Assembly: GCA_937958345.1 (NCBI GenBank) | Contig: CALGNW010000062.1 | Location: forward strand, 1-5,565 | Direction of reading: 5' to 3' | DNA length: 5,565 nucleotides | Source of the DNA: an uncultured Neomegalonema sp. | GTDB lineage: Bacteria; Pseudomonadota; Alphaproteobacteria; Rhodobacterales; Rhodobacteraceae | In this document: positions 1 to 5,565 of the stretch, piece by piece | Numbering within the stretch: position 1 is the first letter of the stretch | Layout: each line of letters opens with the position of its first letter | The notes under the pieces: model-generated | The model's database searches: none | What the model was told of the DNA's origin: nothing | Seen by the model: the letters and a program-made list of their open reading frames with translations, nothing else | Position numbers and translations under genes: made by a program

Positions 1-521
1 ACGCCCGACCCGCCTTCACTCGGTCCCAAGGCATTTCGCAACTGTGTGATTGGCGGCATGGGCGGTTCTTCGGGTTTGAGCACGCCAAGGGTGCTGACGA
101 TACCCCAATCGCAGTCCGGCACGTCTTCGGGAAACGCATCCGCTTCGATCAGCAGTTGGGCATGGCTGTAGAGGATGACGTCGAGATGGGTCGCGACGGG
201 CGCTTCGATGTCTTCGAACCAGCGTTCCAGCACGGCCAGCTCTCCCTCGCGGCGCGCGAGGTATCCCGAACGGAGCAGGCCACGGTTTTCATCCGTGATC
301 GGCGCAAATCCGCAGCGGGTTTGTGACGGGTTCGGTAAAAACAGGTGCTTGCAGAAGGGGGCATAGCCGTCCACCAGCGATGCGCCGTCACGCATGGCCT
401 GATTGCACCGCGCAACAAGGGCGCCCGGTTCGATGCCGACAATGCGTGTGCCGCTGGCCCCCGGCTCCCAATTCCGGCGGGCAAAAGACGTAAGGGCGAT
501 GGTCGGAACGGGCGTCGTCAT
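1..521 (-). CDS. DUF3228-like protein of unknown function, partial (C-terminus outside window)
   Basis: An open frame runs from an ATG at 521-519 to the window edge without a stop, giving 173 whole codons plus two bases. The start is supported by GAGGTGA seven to eight bases upstream (complement of 528-534). The predicted protein is soluble, with no signal peptide or membrane segment. From memory it resembles the DUF3228 family: a charged LRSGYLARREGEL stretch at residues 83-95, DVILYSHAQL at 114-123, DWGIVS at 138-143, and PMPPITQLRNALG followed by a Ser/Gly-rich EGGSG at 154-173. Family members are roughly 200 residues as I recall, so only a short C-terminal piece would be missing. No biochemical function is known to me and none is proposed. 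It lies 82 bases downstream of the dadA-like gene on the same strand and may share its transcript. Its Shine-Dalgarno lies inside a predicted hairpin. The reading frame is firm; the family call rests on recalled motifs. Confidence 0.78.
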   Translation of the reverse strand, partial: MTTPVPTIALTSFARRNWEPGASGTRIVGIEPGALVARCNQAMRDGASLVDGYAPFCKHLFLPNPSQTRCGFAPITDENRGLLRSGYLARREGELAVLERWFEDIEAPVATHLDVILYSHAQLLIEADAFPEDVPDCDWGIVSTLGVLKPEEPPMPPITQLRNALGPSEGGSG

Positions 522-527
522 GTCAGG

Positions 528-578
528 TCACCTCGGCGCATTTCGGTGTCAGTTTACGGAATGACCGCGCCGAGGTGA
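528..578 (-). promoter_or_regulatory. 12-bp inverted repeat burying the Shine-Dalgarno of the DUF3228-like gene
   Basis: Bases 528-539 (tcacctcggcgc) and 567-578 (gcgccgaggtga) are perfect reverse complements separated by 27 bases. In minus-strand RNA they form a 12-bp, GC-rich stem. Its 3' arm contains GAGGTGA, the apparent Shine-Dalgarno of the gene starting at 521, and its 5' arm therefore carries an anti-Shine-Dalgarno copy. Inside the loop, 562-566 and 545-551 can add about five more pairs across a two-base bulge. No U-tract follows on either strand, so an intrinsic terminator is unlikely. The visible pairing supports an RNA hairpin that would limit ribosome access. A DNA operator or a processing/stability element at the dadA 3' end are alternatives. 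The repeat is certain; its function is inferred. Confidence 0.6.
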
Positions 579-603
579 AGTCGCTTGCCGAGAACGCAGA
601 CGG

Positions 604-1869
604 CTAGGCCGCCTTTTGCACGGCGACCGGCACAAACTTGCCCGCCTTTGCCTCTGCCGAGGCCAGCACCGTGTCGGCAACTATTTCTGCGGTCGCAGCC
701 GAGAGAGTCCAGCCGAGGTGACCGTGGCCGGTGTTGTAGAAGACGCCGGATTTTTTGCCCGCGCCGACCTTCGGCATCATGTTGGGCATCATCGGACGCA
801 GGCCCGCCCATGGCACGGCATGTTCGGTACACACGCCGGGGAACAGCGTTTCGCACCATTTAACCAAGGGGGCGATGCGGTCGTCGCGGATGTCTTTGTT
901 ATAGCCGTTGAACTCTGCCGTTCCCGCGATGCGCAGGCGGTCGGGGCCGAGGCGGCTGGTCACGACCTTTGCCTTGTCGTCCAGCAGACTGACCCACGGC
1001 GCGGCGGCGCGGCTGTCATCGTCGTTAAGGTTGACGGTGATCGAATAGCCCTTAACCGGATAGATGTTCACGCGATCGCCGAGTTTCGCCGCCAACCCGC
1101 GCGAACCGACACCCGCGCACATGACGATACCGTCGAATTCGGTTTGCTGACGCACGCCGCGCGCCGTCCAGCCGATGCGAACGCCGTCATCCGAATGGTC
1201 GAGTGTTTCGACGCTGGAGCCGTATTCAAAGCGGACGCCGCGACGGGCACAGGCATTGCCAAGCTCGCGGCTGTAGCTGTGAATGTCGCCGGTGAAATCG
1301 CTTTTCGTATAGTATCCGCCGTAAAGATCGCCCGACATCGCCGGATCAATGGCACGCATGTCGTCGGGGGTGACGGCCTCGCGTTCCAGCCCGCCCTCGG
1401 CGAGCAGGGCGTTTACCTTGGTCGCGTGGTCGTAGTCTTTTTTGTTGTCATAGACGTGCAGGATGCCGCGCTGCTCGCAGTCGAAGGCAAAGCCTTCGCG
1501 GCGTGCGTTCTCCTTGAGGTGTTCGCGGGCGGCAATCGCAAGGCGTACCGTCTCGATTGTGTTCCGGCGGTATTGCGGGATCGAGGCCATGAATTCGGCC
1601 ATCCACGAGTATTTGTGCCAGCTTGGTTTCGGGTTGACCAGTAACGGCGCGCCCGGGCTGAACATCCATTTCATGCCCTTGAGGATCGTTGACCACTGGG
1701 TCCAGACCTCGGCGTTGGATGCCGAGAGTTGGCCGCCATTGGCGAACGAGGTTTCCATCGCCGCATAGCGGTTGCGGTCGAAGACAGTGACCTCGAAGCC
1801 GCGATTCATCAGGGCATAAGCGGTGGTAATGCCGGTAACACCGGCACCGATAACGGCGATTTTACGCAT
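604..1869 (-). CDS. dadA: FAD-dependent D-amino-acid dehydrogenase, DadA-like (DAO family)
   Basis: This 421-residue protein has the usual length of the DadA small subunit, a flavoprotein that oxidatively deaminates D-amino acids (classically D-alanine) to 2-oxo acids and passes electrons to the respiratory chain. An N-terminal Rossmann dinucleotide fold shows GAGVTG at residues 8-13, with Asp31 ending the second strand as the likely FAD ribose ligand. DadA-like blocks follow: ETSFANGGQLS near 39-49, a YPVKGYS block in the middle, GLRPMMP at 356-362 and NTGHGHLGWT at 379-388, the C-terminal FAD-binding signature. In E. coli DadA the segment after RPM reads TPDGTP; here it is MPNMMP, so this is a diverged subfamily. 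The ATG at 1869 is preceded by AAGGA at nine bases' spacing. A tandem glycine riboswitch leads the gene, so the physiological substrate or product may be linked to glycine; glycine-oxidase-like activity is possible. The family call is secure; the exact substrate is not. Confidence 0.92.
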   Translation of the reverse strand: MRKIAVIGAGVTGITTAYALMNRGFEVTVFDRNRYAAMETSFANGGQLSASNAEVWTQWSTILKGMKWMFSPGAPLLVNPKPSWHKYSWMAEFMASIPQYRRNTIETVRLAIAAREHLKENARREGFAFDCEQRGILHVYDNKKDYDHATKVNALLAEGGLEREAVTPDDMRAIDPAMSGDLYGGYYTKSDFTGDIHSYSRELGNACARRGVRFEYGSSVETLDHSDDGVRIGWTARGVRQQTEFDGIVMCAGVGSRGLAAKLGDRVNIYPVKGYSITVNLNDDDSRAAAPWVSLLDDKAKVVTSRLGPDRLRIAGTAEFNGYNKDIRDDRIAPLVKWCETLFPGVCTEHAVPWAGLRPMMPNMMPKVGAGKKSGVFYNTGHGHLGWTLSAATAEIVADTVLASAEAKAGKFVPVAVQKAA

Positions 1870-1921
1870 AGCTGCGGTTCCTTTTCACAAACAGGCCATA
1901 CCGGCGAACCGGCGGTTTTCC
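1870..1921 (-). promoter_or_regulatory. Expression platform and RBS of the dadA-like gene
   Basis: These 52 bases join the second glycine aptamer to the start codon. The Shine-Dalgarno AAAAGGAA (complement of 1878-1885) lies in a context reading GGAACC (complement of 1876-1881). That hexamer is exactly complementary to GGUUCC inside the 3' part of aptamer 2 (complement of 1932-1937). The shifted hexamer GAACCG (complement of 1875-1880) is complementary to CGGUUC in the linker (complement of 1906-1911). The linker can instead fold on itself as CCGG-UUCG-CCGG (complement of 1901-1912). There is no hairpin followed by a U-run, so control of translation initiation is more likely than transcription termination. 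The complementarities are seen directly; the switching mechanism is inference. Confidence 0.5.
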
Positions 1922-2099
1922 CATCTGTCTCGGAACCTGAGAGTTTTGCCGGACTGCCTTAAGTCCAACTTCTCCTTCGGTGGAGAGGCATGTGGCCCCT
2001 CGCTCTCCAGATGCCGTCGTCATGCAGTCCTTTTGCCTGAGAGTTTCCGGGCAGTTGCTCCGTCGGCGTCGGGGTGTGGCCCGATCTCTCCTGCATGAC
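1922..2099 (-). ncRNA. Tandem glycine riboswitch (two aptamers)
   Basis: Read on the minus strand, two consecutive copies of the glycine aptamer core are present. Aptamer 1 (about 2099 to 2019) closes with a perfect 9-bp P1, GTCATGCAG against CTGCATGAC (complements of 2091-2099 and 2019-2027). It carries GGAGAG (2086-2091) and the hallmark AACTCTCAGGCAAAAGGAC near 2028-2046. Aptamer 2 (2013 to 1922) closes with CATCTG/CAGATG (2008-2013 and 1922-1927). It has GGAGAG (2003-2008), a P2-like hairpin, a P3-type hairpin GGACT/AGTCC (1962-1966 and 1951-1955), and ACTCTCAGG (1936-1944). Only a few bases link the aptamers, as in known tandem glycine switches. The RNA senses glycine and should control the dadA-like gene 53 bases downstream. 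A weak -10-like GATACT (complement of 2102-2107) would place the transcript start close to P1; no convincing -35 box was seen. Confidence 0.95.
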
Positions 2100-2186
2100 A
2101 AAGTATCAGCAACGCCAAAATGACTGATTTGTACCGACTGCGCAAGCGGATTGCGGCGGCTGGTCCGTCGAGTTATTGCGACTGGT

Positions 2187-3008
2187 ATGACCGAAGCCCG
2201 TACCCCGATTGGCGTATTCGATTCCGGCCTTGGCGGATTAACCGTGCTGGCCGAGTTGCGCCGTGCGATGCCGATGCAGGATTTCGTTTATCTGGGGGAC
2301 AACGCCAATGCGCCCTATGGTGTGCGTCCGCCCGAAGAGGTGATTGATCTGACCCGTGCGGCAATCGAGCGCCTGTTTGCCGAGGGCTGTGCGCTGGTTC
2401 TGATCGCGTGTAATACCGCCTCGGCCCTGGCATTGCGGAAATTGCAGCAGGAGTGGTTGCCGGATGCTGCGCCCGACCGGCGGATACTGGGTGTTTTCGT
2501 GCCGCTGATCGAGGCGTTGACGGGGCGCGGGTGGCGCGACGGGCCGGGGCGGGCGGCGCTGGATACCGCCGCGTTTTTTGCGACACCTGCAACGGTGAAA
2601 AGCGGGGCGTTTACGCGCGAGGCGCAGCGCCTTGCCCCGAACCTGACCGTGATCGAAGAGGCCTGTCCCGGATTGGTCGATGCCATCGAGGCAGGGCGTA
2701 CGCCGGACGTGTATGTGCGGGAGGCGGTGGAGGCGGCACTGAAACGGGGAACACCCGAAGCGGCTTTGCTGGGCTGTACTCATTATCCTCATGCCAAGGC
2801 AGTGTTTCGTGATGCACTGCCCGCCGGTACGCCGATCCTGTCGCAACCCGAGATCGTGGCCAAAAGCCTCGCCGCCTATCTGGAGCGTCACCCGCAGTTC
2901 AAAGGCGGGACCGGATGGCTGGATTGCCTGACCACCGGCGATCCGGCGCATGTCAGCGCGCGGGCGGGGGCGTTGTTCGGGCGGGCGTTGCCGTTTGATC
3001 CGGCGTGA
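2187..3008 (+). CDS. murI: Glutamate racemase MurI
   Basis: This 273-residue cytoplasmic enzyme interconverts L- and D-glutamate and supplies D-glutamate to the peptidoglycan stem peptide. The Asp/Glu racemase signatures are all present: DSGLGG at residues 12-17 with the conserved Asp12, GDNANAPYG at 37-45, the first catalytic cysteine Cys75 in ACNTAS, a TPATVKS block at 133-139, and the second catalytic cysteine Cys197 in GCTHYP with His199. Length is normal. The frame stays open upstream to a TTG at 2151, but the ATG at 2187 is preferred because it puts PIGVFDSG at the usual distance from the N-terminus. Neither start has a good Shine-Dalgarno, so the start is slightly uncertain. The gene is divergent from the riboswitch-dadA unit, and the roughly 90 bases between the riboswitch 5' end and this ATG must hold its promoter, which I could not identify. 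argC follows after 97 bases. Confidence 0.96.
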   Translation: MTEARTPIGVFDSGLGGLTVLAELRRAMPMQDFVYLGDNANAPYGVRPPEEVIDLTRAAIERLFAEGCALVLIACNTASALALRKLQQEWLPDAAPDRRILGVFVPLIEALTGRGWRDGPGRAALDTAAFFATPATVKSGAFTREAQRLAPNLTVIEEACPGLVDAIEAGRTPDVYVREAVEAALKRGTPEAALLGCTHYPHAKAVFRDALPAGTPILSQPEIVAKSLAAYLERHPQFKGGTGWLDCLTTGDPAHVSARAGALFGRALPFDPA

Positions 3009-3012
3009 CGTC

Positions 3013-3071
3013 GGCGAGGCGGTGTCCCGCGTGATAGCGGGGGCCGGATTGCACTAAACCGCCGCTTCGCC
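3013..3071 (+). promoter_or_regulatory. Bulged stem-loop in the murI-argC gap
   Basis: The segment ggcga-ggcggt (3013-3023) pairs with accgcc (3058-3063) and tcgcc (3067-3071), giving 11 pairs with a three-base bulge (gct, 3064-3066). A second small hairpin, cccgc/gcggg with a six-base loop (3026-3041), lies inside. The structure begins four bases after the murI stop and ends 24 bases before the argC Shine-Dalgarno. No T-run follows on either strand, so it is not a standard intrinsic terminator. It could set mRNA stability between two cistrons, act in argC leader control, or be fortuitous in GC-rich DNA. Confidence 0.4.
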
Positions 3072-3105
3072 TATTGCTGCGACTTCAATCAGACAGGAGG
3101 GCGCC

Positions 3106-4134
3106 ATGAGCGCGGTTCGGACGGCTATTTTAGGTGCAAGCGGCTATACGGGGGCCGAACTCGTGCGCCTGCTGAGCGTGCGCCCTGAATACCGAATTGT
3201 GGCGCTGACGGCGGACCGTAAGGCGGGGCAGCCCCTGGGCGCGGTTTTCCCGCATCTCTCGCACCTCGACCTGCCGGTTTTAACCAAAGTCGACGAGGTA
3301 GATTTCAGCGGGGTCGATTTCGTGTTTTGTGCGCTGCCCCATGCAACCACACAGAAAATCGTGGTGACGTTGCCCGGGCATGTGAGGATTGTCGATCTGT
3401 CCGCCGATTTCCGGCTGCGCGATCCCGAAGCCTATGCACAATGGTACGGCGGCCCGCATACGGCGACCGACCTGCAAAAGACCGCTGTATATGGCCTGCC
3501 CGAGTTTTACCGCGAGGACATTCGAACCGCGCGGCTGGTCGCCAGCACCGGCTGTTATGTTGCGACGGGTGCAACGCCGCTGATCCCGCTGGTCGAGCAG
3601 GGTGTCATTGATCCCGATGATATTATCGTCGACGCGAAATCCGGCGTCAGCGGTGCGGGCCGCGCCGCAAAAGAGGGCACGTTGTTTGCCGAGGTGTCCG
3701 AGGGCTTTCACGCCTATAATATCGGTGGTCACCGGCATACGGCGGAATACGATCAGGAATTGTCAAAGGCGGCGGGGCGCGATGTGCGCGTGACGTTTGC
3801 ACCCCATCTGATCCCGCAAAACCGGGGCATCCTTGCGACAATCTATGTCAAAGGCGATGCGGCGAAGGTGCATGAGACGCTGGCGGCGCGCTTTGCAGAT
3901 GAGCCGTTTTGTCAGGTCTTGCCGATGGGCGAGACGCCGCATACCCGCCATGTGCGCGGGTCGAACTATTGCCGTATGGGCGTTGTCGCAGACCGGCGCG
4001 CGGGAAGGGCGGTGATTGTTTCGGTGCTGGACAACCTCGTGAAGGGTGCATCGGGGCAGGCGATCCAGAATGCCAACATTATGCTGGGTCTTGATGAAAC
4101 AACCGGGCTGATGCAGGCCCCTCTGTTTCCGTGA
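3106..4134 (+). CDS. argC: N-acetyl-gamma-glutamyl-phosphate reductase ArgC
   Basis: The enzyme carries out the third step of arginine biosynthesis, the NADPH-dependent reduction of N-acetylglutamyl 5-phosphate to N-acetylglutamate semialdehyde, in the cytoplasm. The 342-residue length fits the longer bacterial ArgC class. Residues 10-16 (GASGYTG) form the NADP-binding glycine motif. Cys150 in STGCY is the catalytic nucleophile. GVSGAGR follows at 180-186, and GGHRH at 207-211 contains the conserved catalytic-site histidine. A PHLIPQNRGIL block of the dimerisation/catalytic domain comes next. The ATG at 3106 is preceded by a strong AGGAGG (3095-3100) with five bases' spacing. Its stop overlaps the GTG of the next gene (GTGA at 4131-4134), indicating translational coupling. 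No frameshift or missing residue was noticed. Confidence 0.98.
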   Translation: MSAVRTAILGASGYTGAELVRLLSVRPEYRIVALTADRKAGQPLGAVFPHLSHLDLPVLTKVDEVDFSGVDFVFCALPHATTQKIVVTLPGHVRIVDLSADFRLRDPEAYAQWYGGPHTATDLQKTAVYGLPEFYREDIRTARLVASTGCYVATGATPLIPLVEQGVIDPDDIIVDAKSGVSGAGRAAKEGTLFAEVSEGFHAYNIGGHRHTAEYDQELSKAAGRDVRVTFAPHLIPQNRGILATIYVKGDAAKVHETLAARFADEPFCQVLPMGETPHTRHVRGSNYCRMGVVADRRAGRAVIVSVLDNLVKGASGQAIQNANIMLGLDETTGLMQAPLFP

Positions 4135-5057
4135 GAACGGCGCCCGTAATAGCATACCGCAAGGCAAAGGGCATGGGCTGGGCCGTGGCGCTGGCCGTTA
4201 AGAACTTTGTCCGCGATGACGGGTCTGCGCTTGCGGGATACATGGCCTATACCGCGCTGTTATGCCTTTTCCCGTTCCTGATCTTTGCGACCGCCCTGTG
4301 CGGTCTGCTGATCGGGGACGAGGGCGTACAGCCGGTTATGGAGTTTCTGTTTGCGAACATCCCTACCCACGTCGCCCGCACGATCCAGCCGGTGCTGGAG
4401 GAAGTGGTGCGCAACCGGTCCGGCAATGTGCTGAGCCTGTCGGCGCTGGGCGCGATCTGGATTGCGTCGAACGGGTTCGAGGCGCTGCGCGCGGGGCTGG
4501 AACGCGCGTATCAGGTTAAAAATCATCGCAGTTGGTGGATTAACCGTCTGATTTCAATAGGATTTGTTTTTATCGCGCTGGTGGCCTTTTTCGCCTTGGC
4601 GGTTCTGATCGTTTTCGGACCGACCCTGATTGCGCTGGCCGATGAGTTTACCGGCGCGCTGGGATATGCCGAAGAGGTGCTGGGGCTGGACCTGAAAATC
4701 TGGGCCTCTTTCCGGTATATTTTCGGGGCGGTTATCCTGATCACTTTTCAGGTTCTGCTGCATATGATCCTGCCAGCCGAGCGCCCGCCGGTGCCGATTT
4801 TGCGCGGGGTTCTGGTGACGGTGTTTCTGTGGATGCTGCTGGCGAGTGCGTTTTCGATCTATTTCCGCTTTGTGCCGAGTTATGCGATTACCTATGGCAC
4901 TCTCGGTGGTGTTATCGCGACGCTCTTGTTTTTTTACGTCTCCGCCGCGATCTTCATATTCGGGGCCGAGATAAATGCGGCGACGTGGGCCGAGGACGAT
5001 GCGCTGGACGAGGCGAAGAAGGCCGAACAAAAGCCGGGCACCGCCCCGCTGATCTGA
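4131..5057 (+). CDS. YihY/BrkB-family inner membrane protein
   Basis: This 308-residue polytopic membrane protein belongs to the YihY/BrkB (UPF0761) family. The family was once annotated as ribonuclease BN and as a Bordetella serum-resistance factor; its molecular role is unsettled. About six hydrophobic segments are visible near residues 37-62, 100-119, 140-170, 192-214, 224-248 and 256-282. Typical family blocks are the first-helix YTALLCLFPFLIF (40-52), SALGAIWIASNGFEALRAGL with an aromatic AY shortly after (104-127), and YGTLGGVIATLLFFYVSA ending in GAEINA (255-283). The C-terminal tail is charged, lysine- and glutamate-rich, and probably cytoplasmic. The GTG start at 4131 overlaps the argC stop and has no clear Shine-Dalgarno, which fits coupled reinitiation. 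An alternative ATG at 4173 (Met15) has only a weak purine-rich stretch upstream. Position between argC and ccmE implies cotranscription; a link to haem or cytochrome biogenesis is only suggested by that position. Confidence 0.94.
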   Translation: MRTAPVIAYRKAKGMGWAVALAVKNFVRDDGSALAGYMAYTALLCLFPFLIFATALCGLLIGDEGVQPVMEFLFANIPTHVARTIQPVLEEVVRNRSGNVLSLSALGAIWIASNGFEALRAGLERAYQVKNHRSWWINRLISIGFVFIALVAFFALAVLIVFGPTLIALADEFTGALGYAEEVLGLDLKIWASFRYIFGAVILITFQVLLHMILPAERPPVPILRGVLVTVFLWMLLASAFSIYFRFVPSYAITYGTLGGVIATLLFFYVSAAIFIFGAEINAATWAEDDALDEAKKAEQKPGTAPLI

Positions 5058-5067
5058 GGAGACTGAC

Positions 5068-5535
5068 GTGGCGAGAATGCGCAAGAAGCAACGGGTGATG
5101 ATGCTCGTATTCGGCGGTGTGGCACTGACCATGTCGACCATTCTCGTCTCGGTCGCGATGCGGGATTCGATTGTTTTTTTCTTTGGCCCGAGCGAGTTGC
5201 TGGCCAAGCAGGAGGCCGGCGAAATAACCCCCGAGCGACGGCTGCGCGTCGGCGGCATGGTTGTTGAGGGTTCGCTGGTTCGCGGCGCGGGCGAGACGAT
5301 CCGCTTTGATGTGACCGATTTCGAGGAAACCGTGCAGGTGTCGTTCACCGGCATTCCGCCCAGCCTGTTCAAAGAGGGCGAGGGCGTTGTCGCCGAGGGC
5401 AGCTATGTCGACGGCATGTTCGTGGCCAGCGAAGTTCTGGCGAAACACGACGAGAAATACGTCCCCCGCGAGGTTAAAGACATCCTCAAGGACGACGCAA
5501 AAGACGGCAGCTATACCTATTCGCCGGGCAGTTAA
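5068..5535 (+). CDS. ccmE: Cytochrome c maturation haem chaperone CcmE
   Basis: CcmE (also CycJ) is a membrane-anchored periplasmic protein that binds haem covalently, receives it from CcmC/CcmD with CcmAB help, and delivers it to the CcmF/CcmH ligation complex for c-type cytochromes. The 155-residue product has a basic N-terminus (RMRKKQR), one uncleaved membrane anchor at about residues 10-30, then an OB-fold beta-barrel domain. The haem-binding motif LAKHDEKY is at 124-131, with His127 as the covalent attachment residue and Tyr131 as the conserved axial-ligand position. The C-terminal tail is flexible and charged. The start is GTG at 5068, preceded by GAGGA (5056-5060) at seven bases' spacing; this Shine-Dalgarno overlaps the last base region of the upstream stop. 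The ten-base gap from the YihY/BrkB gene points to one operon. The partner ccmF would be expected downstream, outside the window. Confidence 0.97.
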   Translation: MARMRKKQRVMMLVFGGVALTMSTILVSVAMRDSIVFFFGPSELLAKQEAGEITPERRLRVGGMVVEGSLVRGAGETIRFDVTDFEETVQVSFTGIPPSLFKEGEGVVAEGSYVDGMFVASEVLAKHDEKYVPREVKDILKDDAKDGSYTYSPGS

Positions 5536-5565
5536 GGGTCAGACCGCAGGGCGGCGGGCCAGTAT

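Noticed and set aside
616..1644. Long plus-strand open frame (342 codons)
   Set aside because: It is antisense to the dadA-like gene in GC-rich DNA, shows no recognisable family motifs, and the opposite strand encodes a clear DadA homologue.
1901..1918. Plus-strand hairpin ccgg-cgaa-ccgg followed by a short T-run, terminator-like
   Set aside because: Only four base pairs, interrupted by cgg before the Ts, with no plus-strand gene upstream; it is better explained as part of the riboswitch linker on the other strand.
1862..2101. Small open frames on both strands over the dadA leader
   Set aside because: They lie across the tandem glycine riboswitch; its conserved RNA structure explains the sequence and no RBS-supported start was seen.
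2151..2186. N-terminal extension of MurI from TTG 2151
   Set aside because: It would add 12 mostly basic residues ahead of the conserved PIGVFDSG block, with a rarer start codon and no better RBS.
2238..2951. Minus-strand open frame (237 codons) opposite murI
   Set aside because: Shadow of murI, whose catalytic motifs are unmistakable; the antisense product is basic, low-complexity and without motifs.
4554..5372. Minus-strand open frame (272 codons) across yihY-like and ccmE genes
   Set aside because: It spans the junction of two well-supported plus-strand genes and its translation is rich in Arg, Ser and Gln, as expected from antisense reading of GC-rich coding DNA.
5536..5565. Sequence after the ccmE stop as terminator or gene start
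   Set aside because: Only 30 bases remain; no hairpin with a T-run and no convincing start codon with RBS could be identified.

Overview
The window looks like chromosomal DNA from an alphaproteobacterium, most likely of the Rhodobacterales (Roseobacter/Rhodobacter) type. The support is a GC-rich, gene-dense sequence, the family likeness of every protein, and arginine biosynthesis (argC) lying directly beside cytochrome c maturation (ccmE). I see no mobile element, CRISPR array, tRNA or rRNA. All the coding content resembles core metabolism.

Left half, minus strand (1-2099). Reading leftwards from about 2099 there is a long structured leader with two consecutive glycine-riboswitch aptamers. 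It is followed by a 421-residue FAD-dependent D-amino-acid dehydrogenase (DadA-like, 604-1869). After an 82-base gap comes the first 173 codons of a DUF3228-like protein of unknown function (1-521, cut by the window edge). In that gap a perfect 12-bp inverted repeat can fold in the mRNA so that the Shine-Dalgarno sequence of the DUF3228-like gene is buried in the stem.

Right half, plus strand (2187-5535). This half is transcribed divergently from the riboswitch gene. It holds murI (glutamate racemase, peptidoglycan precursor supply), a 97-base gap with a bulged stem-loop, argC (arginine biosynthesis), a YihY/BrkB-family inner membrane protein whose GTG start overlaps the argC stop, and ccmE (haem chaperone for cytochrome c maturation), ten bases after the yihY-like stop. 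The last three form a tight transcription unit that probably continues beyond the window.

The most interesting part is the regulation of the minus-strand unit. A tandem glycine aptamer controls a flavoprotein amino-acid dehydrogenase rather than the usual glycine cleavage system or transporter. Complementary segments around its ribosome binding site suggest control of translation initiation. A second, unrelated RBS-masking hairpin precedes the next gene. No wholly new multi-gene system is evident; the novelty lies in these RNA elements and their target genes.
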